A stretch of DNA of 64,000 nucleotides from Trogon surrucura. Its lineage: Eukaryota > Chordata > Aves > Trogoniformes > Trogonidae. The stretch spans positions 32,203,099-32,267,098 of the forward strand of contig CM036658.1 of NCBI GenBank assembly GCA_020746105.1, given 5' to 3'. The notes under the pieces were generated by a model that did not search any database, was not told the origin of the DNA, and saw only the letters and a list, made by a program, of their open reading frames with translations. Below are positions 11,701 through 23,200 of the stretch, one piece after another (the stretch's first letter is position 1; each line of letters starts with the position of its first letter). The translations under genes were made by a program, and so were the position numbers.

Positions 11701-12930
11701 GAGATAAGTCATTTGTGATGTCTATAGCATATTTCCATTTCGTCACATGTCTTGTCTTTGTCTCAGACTTTCAATGTAGTTTCCCTTATAGCTCTTCATT
11801 CTCTCCTGAGGGCTCACATAAGAAACTCCTTCCATGCTGGACCAGCAGCAGACTTGCACTGCTTGACAGATACTTCATTCAATAATTGCTGGGTCATTTT
11901 GGCCAGTCAAGTATAGCTGTGGCATTAAAACTTTCCAATTAATGAGTAATTACAGTTGAGAATTTGTGACATCTGGATGCAAACAAAATATTTAATATAT
12001 TCCATACATTTTTGCAGTATCCCAAGAATCTAAAAACTGATTCATTGGTAAATAATCCCTTACTGGTGGAGTAATTTGTTTCACTTAAACCAGGAAAAAA
12101 TAAACCAGAACAGTTCTGTAAGATACAGGAAGGATATTTATTTTTCTCTTCTCTTACATACTACTAATTTGTACATATTTGTGCATAATGTTTCTAACTC
12201 AGTAATAAATGTCTCAGAGTATATCCTATTTTCTCTGACTTGCATTTTATTAAATGACATAATAGGTCACAACTAGTTTCCATATAACCTCAAATGACAA
12301 AAACAAATTCCCTACAGCAACACATCAATAACGCTGAAAGAATTATTACCATTGTTCCTGTCTGCTTTTAAGTTCTGAGGCCTATAAAAGTTGACTATCA
12401 AGGTTAAGACTGGTAACTGCAGCTCTAACAGAAATTTAGAAAAAGAAAGCACAAAATTTGATTACAAATTGCAGGTTCAATAGATTACATGTATAATTTT
12501 GAATGCATTAAAAATATGCCACACAATGAAGTGTTATCACTGGAAAAATGTTTTGCATTATGTTATGTTATGTTATTAAGGTCATGATCATTTTGATCAT
12601 GTTTAAGTAGTTGGCTTCTGCAATTAAATATTACCTGTTGTTTTCTCTCTTCTACTATTTCATTCCTGTGTATGCACATACATATACATGAAATATCATT
12701 TCCTTTCATACCGTGTCCACTTTGAAAAGTTGTTAGAAAGAAGAGCCAGACTGAATGGAGTCGTTGGGTTTTTAGGCTTTCTTTTACTCCTATCTGTTGC
12801 TCCACTTACTCTAGTTCAAGCAGCTCATTAGGTTTTTATCTTCTTTTTTTTTTTTTTTTTTTTTTGCATTAATACCATGATCAATAAAGATTTTGAGAAA
12901 CATCCAAATGATGTATTCTTATTGCAGAAT

Positions 12931-12935
12931 AAGGA
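12931..12935. repeat. Target-site duplication AAGGA, left copy
   Basis: AAGGA directly precedes the TGTGGTGGG terminus of the LTR, and the identical AAGGA directly follows its other terminus at 14229-14233. A 5-bp duplication is the size expected for ERVL-type integrases. Confidence 0.85.
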
Positions 12936-13870
12936 TGTGGTGGGCTGACCCTGGCTGGTTGTCACATGCCCTCCGAGGTCACTCTGTCACTCCCCTCCTC
13001 AGCTGGACAGGAAAGAGAAAATATAATGAAAGGCTTATGGGTCAGGAAAAGGACAGGGACATTACCAATTACTGTCACAGGCAAAACAGACTTAACTTGT
13101 GGAAAATTAACTTAGTCTATTGCCAGTCAAATCACAGTAGGATAATGAGAACTAAAAAATAAATCTTAAAATACTTTCCCTTCACCACTCTCTTCTTACC
13201 AGGCTCAGTTCGTCACACATCGTCTCTGCCAGTCCTTCCTCCTAAGGAGGAGGACTCCTCACGCTCTTCCCCTGCCCCAGCATGGGAGCTTGCCCATGTG
13301 AGACAGTTCTCCACAAACTTCTGCAGTCCTTCCCTCGGGCTGCAATTCTTCATGAACTCTTATAGCACAGGTCCTTTCCACAGGGTGCAATTCTTCAGAA
13401 ACAGACTGCTGCAGTGTGGGTCCCCACAGAGTCACAAGCCCTAGCAGAAAACATACTGCAGTGTGAGCTCCTCTCTTTGGAAAGAGAGGAGATCCTGCAA
13501 GGAGTTTGCATCGACACAGGATTCTCATGAGGACACAGCCACCTTCAGGTCCACCTACTTGCTCCAGCATGGGGTCCTTTACAGGACCTTTACAGCAGAT
13601 GGACATCTGCTCAACCATTAACCTCCATGGGCCGCAGGGGGGCAGCCTGCCTCACCATGGTCTTCAGTAGAGACTGCAGGGAAATCTCTTCTTTCTGCTC
13701 CTGGAGCACCTACTCCTTCTTCTTCACTGACCTTGGCATCTGCAGAACCATTTCCCTTAGATATTCTGACTCCTCTCTCTCTCTTCCAATTGTATAATAA
13801 ATTTCCCTACTCTTCTAAAATATGTTATCACAGAGGTGTTACAATTGCCACCAAAAGGCATGGCCTTGGT

Positions 13871-14106
13871 CATAGAATCACAGAACAATTCAGGTTGGAA
13901 AAGACCCTTGGGATCATCAAGTCCAACCATTAACCCTACACTACAACCATTAACCCTACACTACAACCATTAACCCTACACTACAAGTTCACCCCTAAGC
14001 CATATCACACCACATCTAAGTGACACTTAAACACCTCCAGGGATGGTGACTCTACCACCTCCCTAGGCAGTCTGTTCCAGTGTCTTACCACTCTTTCCGT
14101 GAAGAA
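13871..14106 (-). mobile_element. 5'-truncated CR1 nested in the LTR
   Basis: Plus-strand reading begins with the reversed CR1 tail CATAGAATCACAGAACAATT and runs through GTTGGAAAAGACCC, CACCTCCAGGGATGGTGACT and TTCCAGTGTCTTACCACTCT to the break after GTGAAGAA. This covers only the 3' UTR and the extreme end of ORF2 on the minus strand. The surrounding LTR is continuous across it, so this copy inserted after the LTR did. It contains a threefold 20-bp tandem repeat. Confidence 0.9.
13926..13985. repeat. 20-bp unit x3 tandem repeat inside CR1
   Basis: Three perfect copies of ACCATTAACCCTACACTACA lie head to tail at 13926, 13946 and 13966. A single copy of this segment is normal in CR1, so the triplication arose within or just before this copy. 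Confidence 0.95.
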
Positions 14107-14228
14107 TCAGTGGAGGATCCCTCTTGGAGCCAACTGGCACTGGCTTTGTTAGACATGGGCGACTCTTCTAGCATTTTCTCACAGAGGCCACCCTGTAGTC
14201 TAAAACCTTGTCATGTAAACCCAGTACA

Positions 14229-14233
14229 AAGGA
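14229..14233. repeat. Target-site duplication AAGGA, right copy
   Basis: Identical to 12931-12935, directly abutting the TGTAC terminus (minus strand) of the LTR. Confidence 0.85.
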
Positions 14234-16433
14234 AGAAAGAATTACACACCATTTAAGACTAGTTCAGAATGCCATTAAAATCAATTGCTACACTTCAGCG
14301 TTTTAAATTAATACATCCTCACTAATTTGTATCCTTGATTTTTTTTTTTCAGGTATACAAGTATCTAGACTGTATCCTGGCCAAGTATGTCCCTGGCCAA
14401 GTATCTCCCTGAGTGGTTAATTTAAAAAAGTCTTGAAGAAGCATAAAAATTCTAAAGTACTAGAGGAAAGCTAATATATCAATAACTCAAAGAGGTAAAT
14501 GGGATGACCTGGGTAATTACTGGCTTGTCATGGTGACATTGATCTAGGCAAAATAATGGAATGACTTAGATGGGATTTAATTAATAAAGAATTACATACC
14601 TAATTAATTCCAATGAGTAATCGCTATGGAAATTGTGCCTTTCAAGCAATCTTGACGTTTCTTTTGTTGGTTTGTATTCAGTTGACTTTTAAAAACAGTA
14701 CGGTAAGAATGTTCTATAAAATAAGGTTTTCTTCCTGGTCTCATATTGTTTTACATTTTCATTGGCAATGTGGAATAAAATACTATTACTAATCTTGTTT
14801 CTAAGAAAAAAAGGTGTAGGGTAGAGTAAGTAAAGAGTACATCATATAGAATGATCTGGATTGTCTTTTTAAATTCCAAGTAAATCATCTTTCTGTGTGA
14901 GCAAGCGTAAATTCATAAATGTGGAAAATCTGTAGGTCTTTCTTAAAGAATTTTGGTTTGTGATTCTGTAAAAAACTTGGAAATGTGGTAAATATACTGA
15001 TAATATCGAGTTCCTAATGGATGTCACAGAGGACTGAAAATTTGAGAATATAGGAACAGTGGGAATTTGAATAATAGGTCTAACACTTGTGTTGGTTTTG
15101 CTGTCTGTTTCTACATAAACTATGTATTTCTAGAATTACAGCGAATTCCTTGATGTTCCAATTGAAGATGTGGAAAAAATTTAAAAGGATTCTAAGAGAT
15201 GAAAATAATGAAATGATCGTACAGTATGCTTCATAATGGAGCACTCTTTGAGCTGAAAGTCAAAAGGAAATGGCTGGAAGTAGCAATATGTGAAAGAGGA
15301 ACTTCAAAATACAGGCTTGTCAATAACCCACACAAGGACAAAATAGCATTCACTGGCTAAAAGCTAAAGCTAGAGAACATCAGCTCTAGGGAACATCAAC
15401 TCCAAGTGGAAAGCACACTTTCAATAGTGGCTCTAAATGAAGATTTGTCATAGCAGTAGGAAATTTTCTATCAGTGGAAAACAGAAATGGAGATTGGCAG
15501 CTTTTCTAAAAGGTTTCTTCTGGTACAAAGAGGCATTAATTCAGCAGAGACCTGTTTTATAGGAAAGGAGGCCAGAAAATGGTCCTGGTGATCCCATTTA
15601 GCTTTATTATCTACATATTATGTTAAGATCATCCATCTTCAACGCTGCTGTACAATGTAAGAATGCCATCTATACACATGCATGGTTCTCTTCTTTTAAC
15701 TAAAAGGAAAAAAATGACATCTGCTTGTTTCCTGGGTCTCACAAGATATGTGTCTCCTCTTCCCAAACGATAGTATTATTCTCCCTGTGTGCTTTCCCTT
15801 TCCCAGCTGAGAATGCTCAATTTACTTTAGAACGATACTCTATAAAATACACTAACTACATAAATTATAGCAATGTAGGATTTGCCTATGTTACCGTACA
15901 ATCTTTTATAAATTACTTTCCGTAATGCTGCTGTTACGATTGTCCACTCACCAATTTAGTGTCTGAAATTATTTACTCAACAGAAAACTTCTGGCTACTT
16001 CTTGCCAGGTCAGTTACGTGCAGGGTAAGTTGTTGAGGACTTACTCGCTATAAGACATTAAGTTACAGTTACTTGCTTAGCTTACTTCTTACCCCTCAGT
16101 GTTAGTGCTGAGTGACTTTACTCCGTGTAACAGTGTCATCCTTGAGTGTTAATGATTACTGTTAGCATCTTTCACCGATACTTGTAACACATTTCCAACA
16201 TGGAGGAAGAGTTTAAAATTCCATGGCTTTAGTAGCAGTAGAGGAGCTTCTTGTCAGCCTGTCTCTCAGCAAAAGGGCTGGAAAGGAAAGGCCTGATACT
16301 GAACAAGGCCATCAAAGTACTTCTGTAAAGATTTGAGAGCTTGGGACAGAGCTTTATTAGGGCTATGATGAGCTAGACTGTGCTGTACCATAGTGGCTTG
16401 CTTGTATTCTAACAGCCCTAGAACTATAAGATC
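14234..16433. other. Unique AT-rich stretch
   Basis: No repeat tag or gene recognised. A small direct duplication (CTGGCCAAGTATGTCC / CTGGCCAAGTATCTCC) lies at 14377-14409. The frames here are short and unremarkable. Confidence 0.45.
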
Positions 16434-17205
16434 ACAGAATAGTAGTATAGAATCATAGAATAGTTTTGGCTGGAAAAGACATTTAAGATGACGGAGTCCA
16501 AACATTCATCCAGCCCTAACAAGTCGGCCACTAAAGTATGTTCCTAAGCATGACATTTACTCATCTTTTAAACACCTCCAGGGATGTTGATTCAACTACT
16601 TCCCTGGGCAACCTGTTCCAGTGCCTGACAACTCTTTCAGTGAAGAATTTCCTCCTAATATCCAAGCTCAACCTCCCCTGGTGAAACTTGAGGCCATTTC
16701 CTCTTGTCTTATCACTAGTTACTAGGGAGAAGAGACCAACACTCACCTCACTGCAACCTCTTTTTGGGTAGTTGCAGAGAGCAACAAAGCTCTCCTCAGT
16801 CTCCTTTTCTGTAGACTAAACAGCCCCAGTTCCCTCATCTGATCCTCCTAAGACTTGTTCTTGAGACCCTTCACCAGCTTGGTTGCCCTTCTTTAGACAC
16901 GTTCCAGCACCTCGGTGTCTTTCTTGCCATGAGGGGCCCAAAACTGAACACAAGATTCCAGGTGTGGCCTCACCAATGACAAGTACAGTTGGACAGTCCC
17001 TTCCCAGGTCCTGCTATTTCTGATCCATACCAGGAAGCTCTTGGCCTTTTTGGCCACCTGGGCACACTGCTGGCTCATGTTCAGCTATCTGTCAACCAAC
17101 ACACACGATCCTTTTCTGTGGGACAGCACTCCATTCCTTCTCCAAGCCTGTAACATTGCAGAAGGTTATTGGGACGCAAGTGCAGGACCCAGTCCTTAGA
17201 AGGGC
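16434..17205 (-). mobile_element. CR1 LINE, 5'-truncated, minus strand
   Basis: The tail at the low coordinate reads ATAGAATCATAGAATAGT. It is followed by the 3' UTR, then ORF2 C-terminal sequence running to higher coordinates, ending near GGTTATTGGGACGCAAGTGC. Minus-strand frames at 16561-16746 and 16893-17078 encode pieces of the CR1 ORF2 C-terminus in the correct order but different frames, so it is a dead copy. Divergence from the younger copies at 28 kb and 62 kb is visible by eye. Confidence 0.92.
16561..17078 (-). pseudogene. CR1 ORF2 C-terminal fragment, frameshifted
   Basis: On the minus strand the upstream frame (from 17078) gives the block with [20 protein letters not shown], and the downstream frame (from 16746) gives [16 protein letters not shown] and [20 protein letters not shown]. 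Both are signatures of the region after the reverse-transcriptase palm of CR1 ORF2. The linker between them (about 16747-16892) lies in other frames with stops. There is no endonuclease and no catalytic palm motif in this copy. Confidence 0.85.
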
Positions 17206-18361
17206 TAAATGTAAACAAGCTCAGCTGGCAGTTGTAATTTCCTAGAAGACTGTCTATAATAGATAGCGTGTGGTGCCTTTCAGGGCAAATTCCATGATTA
17301 CCCATGCTTTGAGTATCAGCAAGAGCTCCATGAGGAATATGTGAGAGTATCTGGCCTTTACGGTTGTAACCCAAAATGCAGAGCACCCTTACAATCAGGC
17401 TGGAGAAGCTATGCTATGGAGAAGCCTCCACCAGAACACCTTGAGTTTGCAAGCAAATTTTTCTTAGGGCTGGTGGTGTCATTACTCCCTCCCACTACTT
17501 TCTCACCTCTTTCTCTGCAGCACGGGCAAGGAATGCAATCACTCACTGTATGATGTTGCCAAACTTTCAACTGGCACCCTCATTTCTGTGGAGAGATGCG
17601 TTTTGTGCTGGCACACACCCGTCCCTATGTCTGGTGACAGTTCTTGACAGTCACATCCTGTTTTAAGGCTATTCAGTAGGTGAGATTTGCAAGATGGTGC
17701 AACACTGTTGTCACTGTTGTCTCCCCACTTTTGGTAAGGGGGAGATAAAGTACTTCTCCTTCTGTTCAAAGTGGACCAGAAGGATCTTGAACTTTCTTCA
17801 TAAGGAGGTTTTTACACACCTTGTGGCCATATCCATGGGAGAGAAAGAAGGCACACGCACTTTCTAACTCCACCTTTATGGAGTTCATCATGATTGCCGG
17901 TACGAAGTAAGTGAGACTTCCCTTACCTGGTCTGTCTGAAGACAACAACATGCTCTCTGTAGTTGGGTTGCTACTACTTGCTGTGTACATATTGATTGAA
18001 AGGTATTTTGCTTGTTCTTTGTTTCCAAAGATTCAGGTTGTTGCACACATAGCCTGTGTCTGACACCCATGCAAGACCTGTGAGGTCCTGGAGCAAGAGA
18101 AAAGGTATCCCTTCTAAAAACAGCTATTGCCCCTCCTTCATCACGTGGCAGTGTTTTCTGTAAGGGTCTGGGGTTTTATTCTGAGAGGGGACAGTCTTGT
18201 GATCTGGGGCACACGTTTGCTGGAGGTGACCAAAGCAATCCAACACGCTGATTCTTCGTGCACATTCTGTTAAGGTGTGCCACTGCAGTGTGATGCGTGC
18301 TTTGAAGAGTGTACCCATTGTTATGCCTTCATGGGTAACCTGAGGAAGTAAATAAAGAAAG
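17206..18361. other. Unassigned block of distinct composition between two CR1s
   Basis: This stretch is visibly richer in G+C than its surroundings and has several minus-strand frames of 60-100 codons in sequence (17081-17386, 17539-17769, 17766-17990, 18124-18318). It also holds a good acceptor-like site on the plus strand, CTCTTTCTCTGCAG near 17507-17520. I do not recognise a repeat family or a protein. It could be an old, unrecognised LTR or ERV remnant, a pseudogene, or ordinary unique sequence. Confidence 0.35.
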
Positions 18362-18566
18362 TCTCAAAGGGCTGCAAAGCTAACAAGGGGTCTGGAGAAC
18401 ATGTCTTATGGGGAGCATCTAAGGTAACCAGGATTGTTTAGTCTGGAGTAAATGTGTAAACGTGGCATTTGGGGATGCGGCTTAGTAATCATGGTAGTGC
18501 TGGTTTGACAGTTGAACTTGATGATCTTGAAGGTCTTTTCCAACCTTGATTTTATGATTATAAATG
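18362..18566 (+). mobile_element. CR1 LINE fragment with internal deletion
   Basis: AAAGGGCTGCAAAGCTAACA and GGGGTCTGGAGAACATGTCT, then ATTGTTTAGTCTGGAG, are CR1 ORF2 C-terminal sequence in plus orientation. After an internal deletion at about 18450 the 3' UTR follows (TTGAACTTGATGATCTTGAA, GGTCTTTTCCAACCTTGATT, decayed tail). No frame is intact. Confidence 0.8.
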
Positions 18567-19815
18567 TGGGAGTGTCCCCAGCTTTACGCATTCACAAAAT
18601 AAAACACCCATTGCCCAGAAGTGTTTTAGGATTCGTTCACTTAACCCAGTATGCTGAAAGTTAAATTTCAGTCTGACAAGCACTGCAGAGCCCATGATGT
18701 CCCTAGGAGAGATGACAGAGATAGGCAGTGACAGCAGTCCAGTGACTACGCAGGCGAGTGAGATGGTGTGAATCTGGATTCACACAGAAAGCTGCCATTT
18801 TTTTAGTGAAAATCAGCTGGAAAAAAAAGTTGGAAAGCCTTGCTAAAACTGCACCCTCTGTTTGGGCTGGTTGAATTGCCTGATAGCCTAGTTTGTACTT
18901 CCGAGATGTGTTAGCTTAAGGTGTCAGCTTAACATATGCATGCCATGTAGAGTGAATCATACTTACACGTTTCAAAGGATCTTCAGTAAGTGCCCCCTAC
19001 CTAAACAGCTAGCAATTCATGTTACTATCTATTTTAATTGAGGGACAGTGACAATGGCCATATGAATCATTACAATTGAAAGCAAGTGTGAAAGCAGATC
19101 AGTAGCATTCAGAAGGCAAGAAAATACATTCACTTAGCAAGTATGAATTTTTACAGGTTCAACATTTCTGTGCTGTCCTGAAATGCCTCTCTGCTTTAGA
19201 AAGAGATTGTTTTGGTTTAAATGTGTTAATTCCTTTCATCATTCACTTTTGACTGTTTTTTCTCAAAACAGTCAGAGAAAATCTGTCTTTCCTGAACTCT
19301 TAGGCTTTATTTGTTTAAGTATATAGGACTAGAACTTGACTATAACTTCTGTGTGGTATCATATATCATACTTTTAGATGAAACTATCCATTATATTAAA
19401 ATTTTGTGGCCACCAAGAACATTCTCACTTGAAATTTATAATTCATTATATTGCCACAGGTCTTATAAAACTCCTGAACAATTAAAAAGTACTGACCTGT
19501 ACTCCCTCAAGGCTTATCAGTTTTCATGACTGATGTTGTGGCACTGTGTCCTCCACTTAAGAAGGCAGGATACAAGACTTTTCCTTGAGAATTAGAAAGC
19601 TGATGGAGATGTTATTAAAAAAAGGTGAGATCATTACCGGCTCCAGAGACCAATATATTATTCCACTTGTCTGGGAAACCTAATACTGTCCAAGGGCTCC
19701 CACAGACTTACTCAGGACAGTAACTACATGGCTCCTTGCTGACTTCAGATAACAGTGATTTTCAACATTTCTAACTTAGGACTGCACAAAAGAAATTTTT
19801 GATATCTCAAAATTG
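18567..19815. other. Unique AT-rich stretch
   Basis: No gene or repeat recognised. The frame at 19311-19529 (+) has no recognisable domain. Confidence 0.45.
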
Positions 19816-19892
19816 GCATTTATTATCAGAATTATTATTTATTATCAAATTTATCATTTATTATCAAAATTTTTATTTATTATCAAAATTAT
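19816..19892. repeat. Degenerate ~19-bp tandem repeat (ATTTATTATCAAAATTATT)
   Basis: Four imperfect copies of an ATTTATTATCAAAATTATT-like unit stand head to tail and run directly into the TTCC microsatellite. Confidence 0.8.
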
Positions 19893-19980
19893 TCCTTCCT
19901 TCCTTCCTTCCTTCCTTCCTTCCTTCCTTCCTTCCTTCCTTCCTTCCTTCCTTCCTTCCTTCCTTCCTTCCTTCCTTCCT
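19893..19980. repeat. (TTCC)22 microsatellite
   Basis: Eighty-eight uninterrupted bases of TTCC repeat. A purine/pyrimidine mirror-symmetric tract of this length can form triplex DNA and is likely length-polymorphic. The Leu-Pro-Ser frame through it is an artefact. Confidence 0.97.
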
Positions 19981-20138
19981 GTGAACTAGTGTTACCTATT
20001 CTTAAGTAGATTGAGTATTAGCTGCCTGATCTTCCTGTAATTTTTCAGTTATCCTACTAATTTCTCTAGCTTCTAAGTGAACAAAAGTAGACGTCACAAA
20101 GTATCATTTTTTGGTAATATCATTTGAAAGTTAGATTT

Positions 20139-20275
20139 TAGAATCATAGAATCATTTACATTGAAAAGATTCTTTATATCAATGAGCTTAACCATCAACC
20201 CAGTCCGTCTGAGTTTACCACTATTGTGCAGAATTTCCAGTCCTACAAATATGTTCAGAGTGAGCCATCTGATAA
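20139..20275 (-). mobile_element. Degenerate CR1 3' end
   Basis: AGAATCATAGAATCATTTAC, then TTGAAAAGATTCTT, TGAGCTTAACCATCAACCCA and GAGTTTACCAC follow the reversed CR1 3' UTR in order. It is strongly diverged and non-coding. Confidence 0.7.
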
Positions 20276-23200
20276 GTAACAACTCATTTCTTGTGGGCTC
20301 AGACAAGTATTTTACAATACTTCCTATCATCTGGGTTAAAAGTCTTTTATTTACAAATATTAAAATATTTCTTAAACTTGCAAAATCAATGCGTTTATAA
20401 TGATATATTTCTTAAATAACAGACATTCAGTAAGTTTACCTATGTCTTCAAAGATGTTGAACTATAAGGAAGTTTATAATTATGAATCTTGTTCTAAATG
20501 AATTTTCTTCATATATAAAAGTAAAGGTTGACTGTGATTTCTTCTAAGAAACATGGAGGTTTTTAATTATTCTAGTATAAAATCAGTTGTAAAAAAGTGA
20601 AAGTTTTACAAAATACTTCAACATTTATAGCATGACGTAAGTATTATGAGGTAATAATCCTACAAAAGTCTGATATATCTTCATCTTTATAAGCTTACAA
20701 GAAGGAGAGGAAAAAATTGAAAAGTTAGCGGTCAACCTTGCTCTGCCTGAGATACTAGTGAGCTGATAAAGTGATATCACCAGGTCCATGCAGAATTATT
20801 TCATAAACATCTATCAAAATTAATGTGCTCGAATTAATGTGACTTTCTAGTGTTAGCTGATCAGACCAGAGGATTCTTATTTTATGGTGCTTAATCTATC
20901 CAAAATTATAATGGGTTACAGTTAAAATATGCAATGTCAAGGCTGTAGACATTTCTCTAGTGGTTCTAATACTGATGTTTTCACATACAAGTGCTTGAGT
21001 CCAAATTCTTCAGCTTTCAGAAAGGTCAAAAACACATATAATGCTATCCTGAGTACTGTTATAATTCTGTGAATACAAACCCAAGGCAGAAGCTAAAATC
21101 GGTGATAAAGTAAGTCCAGATTCTCTCCCATTGTAGTACAAGAGTGCCAGAAAAGAAAGTACTAGCTGTCTTAAGGAAAATGTATTGTCTCCTTCATGGT
21201 GCCTGTATGTAAGCCTGAATGTTTGGAAGCATAATTGGTTTATCATTCAGATGCAGATACGCTTTGGATATTCTTTGACTGAAATATCTTGTTGGGCAGA
21301 AAAATGATTTGTAGAGCAAATGAATTAGTAGCCTTCATAAAGGATGAGAAGGAACTTAATGAAGGGTATTGTGGTATAGGCTAAATGGCAATTCTATAAT
21401 TTCTTATGGAAAGACCGACTTTTGTTTTGATATTAATTAACAGGTCTTTCAAATAATAACAGGTGTGTAGGGTGTGTTATGAAACCTACAATGGATTTCA
21501 TATTGCAGTCAAATCCTCATGAAACCTGAAACTCCCACAGTTCTGAAAGTATTCATGTAGATAAGATCTCTAAATAGACAAACCCAAACTAAATTTGCTG
21601 TTGAAAGCAAACATATAATTTTAAAGAAAGCAGTGAATTTTTCATGTGTTTCAAGTTTATGGTGTAATGGCTTACTAGTATATCATCACGTATTGCACAT
21701 CTGTAATAAAAAATGGGAGATTAAATGTATGTTCCATTTATAGTAGTAGTGTCTTGGAATGGCAGATATTCAATGATTGACCGAAATCAGGTAAAATTGA
21801 AGACTGCAAATTAAATATGTGATGGAGAAACTGTAGCTGTAGTTTTTCTGAGGGAAGCGGGAGGAGGTGTTACTCTGACTATAATTACATAATTCAAAAT
21901 AAATTCACAGAAAAAATAATTAACTCATTCAAAATCTGGAAGTGAAATTTAACTACTTCATACCAATGCACTGACATTGCCAAACAGTACCAAGTCTGGT
22001 TTATCACAAAAATGCTGATTTTGATACCTCGAAATTCAAGCCTGTCCAACCTTGTTACAAACAGATTGACCAAGTAGTGTATAGGGATGCAATATGGGAA
22101 AGAACAACTGGTTTGGAAACAGCTTTTATGCTATAAGGATTTGTATTTCCATCTGTTGGGAATGAATTCAAATCCATTTGGCTCTGTAAGCATGAAGCTG
22201 GTAATAGTTCACATTGGAAACTGAATTTACAGGAAGTACTAAAATTGTTAATTACTGGGTGGAGAAATTACGGCTGCAGCAGAAGCAGAAAACTGATATT
22301 GTCTTACCAACAAAGACAAAAGCAGACATTTTATTTTAGCAGTTTTGTTGTAGGATTGATGCAGAGCAAATGCTCTTGTTTTATCAGGCAGTCCTGTGCT
22401 CTTCCTTTGGATGGCAACATGATCTGGCTTTTGTGAACAGGGGTTGTGCATGAAATATGAAGCTTGGGTAATCAGGAAATGCTATCAGTCAGCTTCTTAA
22501 CTGTCTGTTAGGAATCATCTCAGGGAAACTGGGAGTAGAAAGAAACTGCTGAGATTTGTTTAGTAAAGTTCCTGTATCATAAACTTATGAAAAATTATTG
22601 AGACATTATCAACAAGCTAGTTCCTGAGTTTCCACTGAGAACTATTTGATTTTTGGGGTTCTGCTTCATGATGTAGGAGGCTTCTATAAGTCCTAAAGGA
22701 GATGTCTATACTTTCCTTACCTGGAGATTTATTTTTGCAAATTTGACTAGGAAATTTGAGGGGTTGCAGCCTAGGATGTACAGATGGTGTGTAAGTATTT
22801 TAGAAAGCAGTTTTTCAAGTAATCCTCTCTCAGCAAATAAAACCAGTATCTCAGAGTTATTCTGTTCATCTAATAACTGTTCTTAAAACATTTTAAACTG
22901 TTATAAAAAACAGGTCCAAAAATACCTTCCCTGCTGTTTATTCCCTGAGAATGCAGTTGACACCACCTAGGGATTTCGTAGACGACTCAACTCTTGTTTC
23001 TGAGCTTTGAAACTGTGGTACCTGGATGATAATCAATCTCTGATGCTATACCTTCAATTTGAAATAATGTACAATGTAGGTGCAGCGTAGCTGTGAAGAG
23101 ATGAATCAGCTGCAGCACTGCAGACAAGGACAAATCACATACCACACTGAGAGAGCAAACTGTGGTGAAACCACATGCACTTATGCTAACTGACATATTG

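Larger units (their letters stand above)
8126..12935. other. Unique AT-rich stretch with small simple repeats
   Basis: No mobile element tag or convincing exon is visible. Minor structures are the imperfect CA run near 8.72 kb, oligo-T runs at about 8992-9006 and 9061-9072, a (GTTAT)3 run near 12.56 kb, the perfect 8-bp inverted repeat CATGATCA/TGATCATG at 12583-12601 with a TTT loop, and a T-run of about 22 bases at 12843-12865 just left of the LTR. Direct repeats of TTTATTCAGTTATTCAAT type lie near 10.34-10.37 kb. Confidence 0.45.
12936..14228 (-). mobile_element. Solo ERVL-type avian LTR, copy 2, with nested CR1
   Basis: On the minus strand the element starts TGTACTGGGTTTACATGACA and ends CCCACCACA, giving canonical TG...CA termini, flanked by a perfect 5-bp duplication (AAGGA). 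Inner blocks match the avian LTR family also seen at 1286-2179, including degenerate repeated units of about 50-60 bp at 13260-13660 (CAGTGTGGGTCCCCACAG-like) and an R/U5 block with CTGTCCTTTTCCTGACCCAT on the minus strand. The usual AATAAA is mutated in this copy. A CR1 at 13871-14106 interrupts U3 between CATGGCCTTGGT and CAGTGGAGGATCC; joined, these read continuously in the family. Without the CR1 the LTR is about 1057 bp. No internal retroviral genes flank it. The 119-codon minus-strand frame at 13259-13618 is made of the repeated units and is not a gene. Confidence 0.85.

Noticed and set aside
13259..13618. 119-codon minus-strand frame
   Set aside because: It lies wholly inside the LTR and is built from the LTR's degenerate tandem units. 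No known domain.
13926..13985. Regular short repeats considered as a CRISPR-like array
   Set aside because: Direct tandem 20-bp units with no spacers, inside a LINE in a vertebrate genome.
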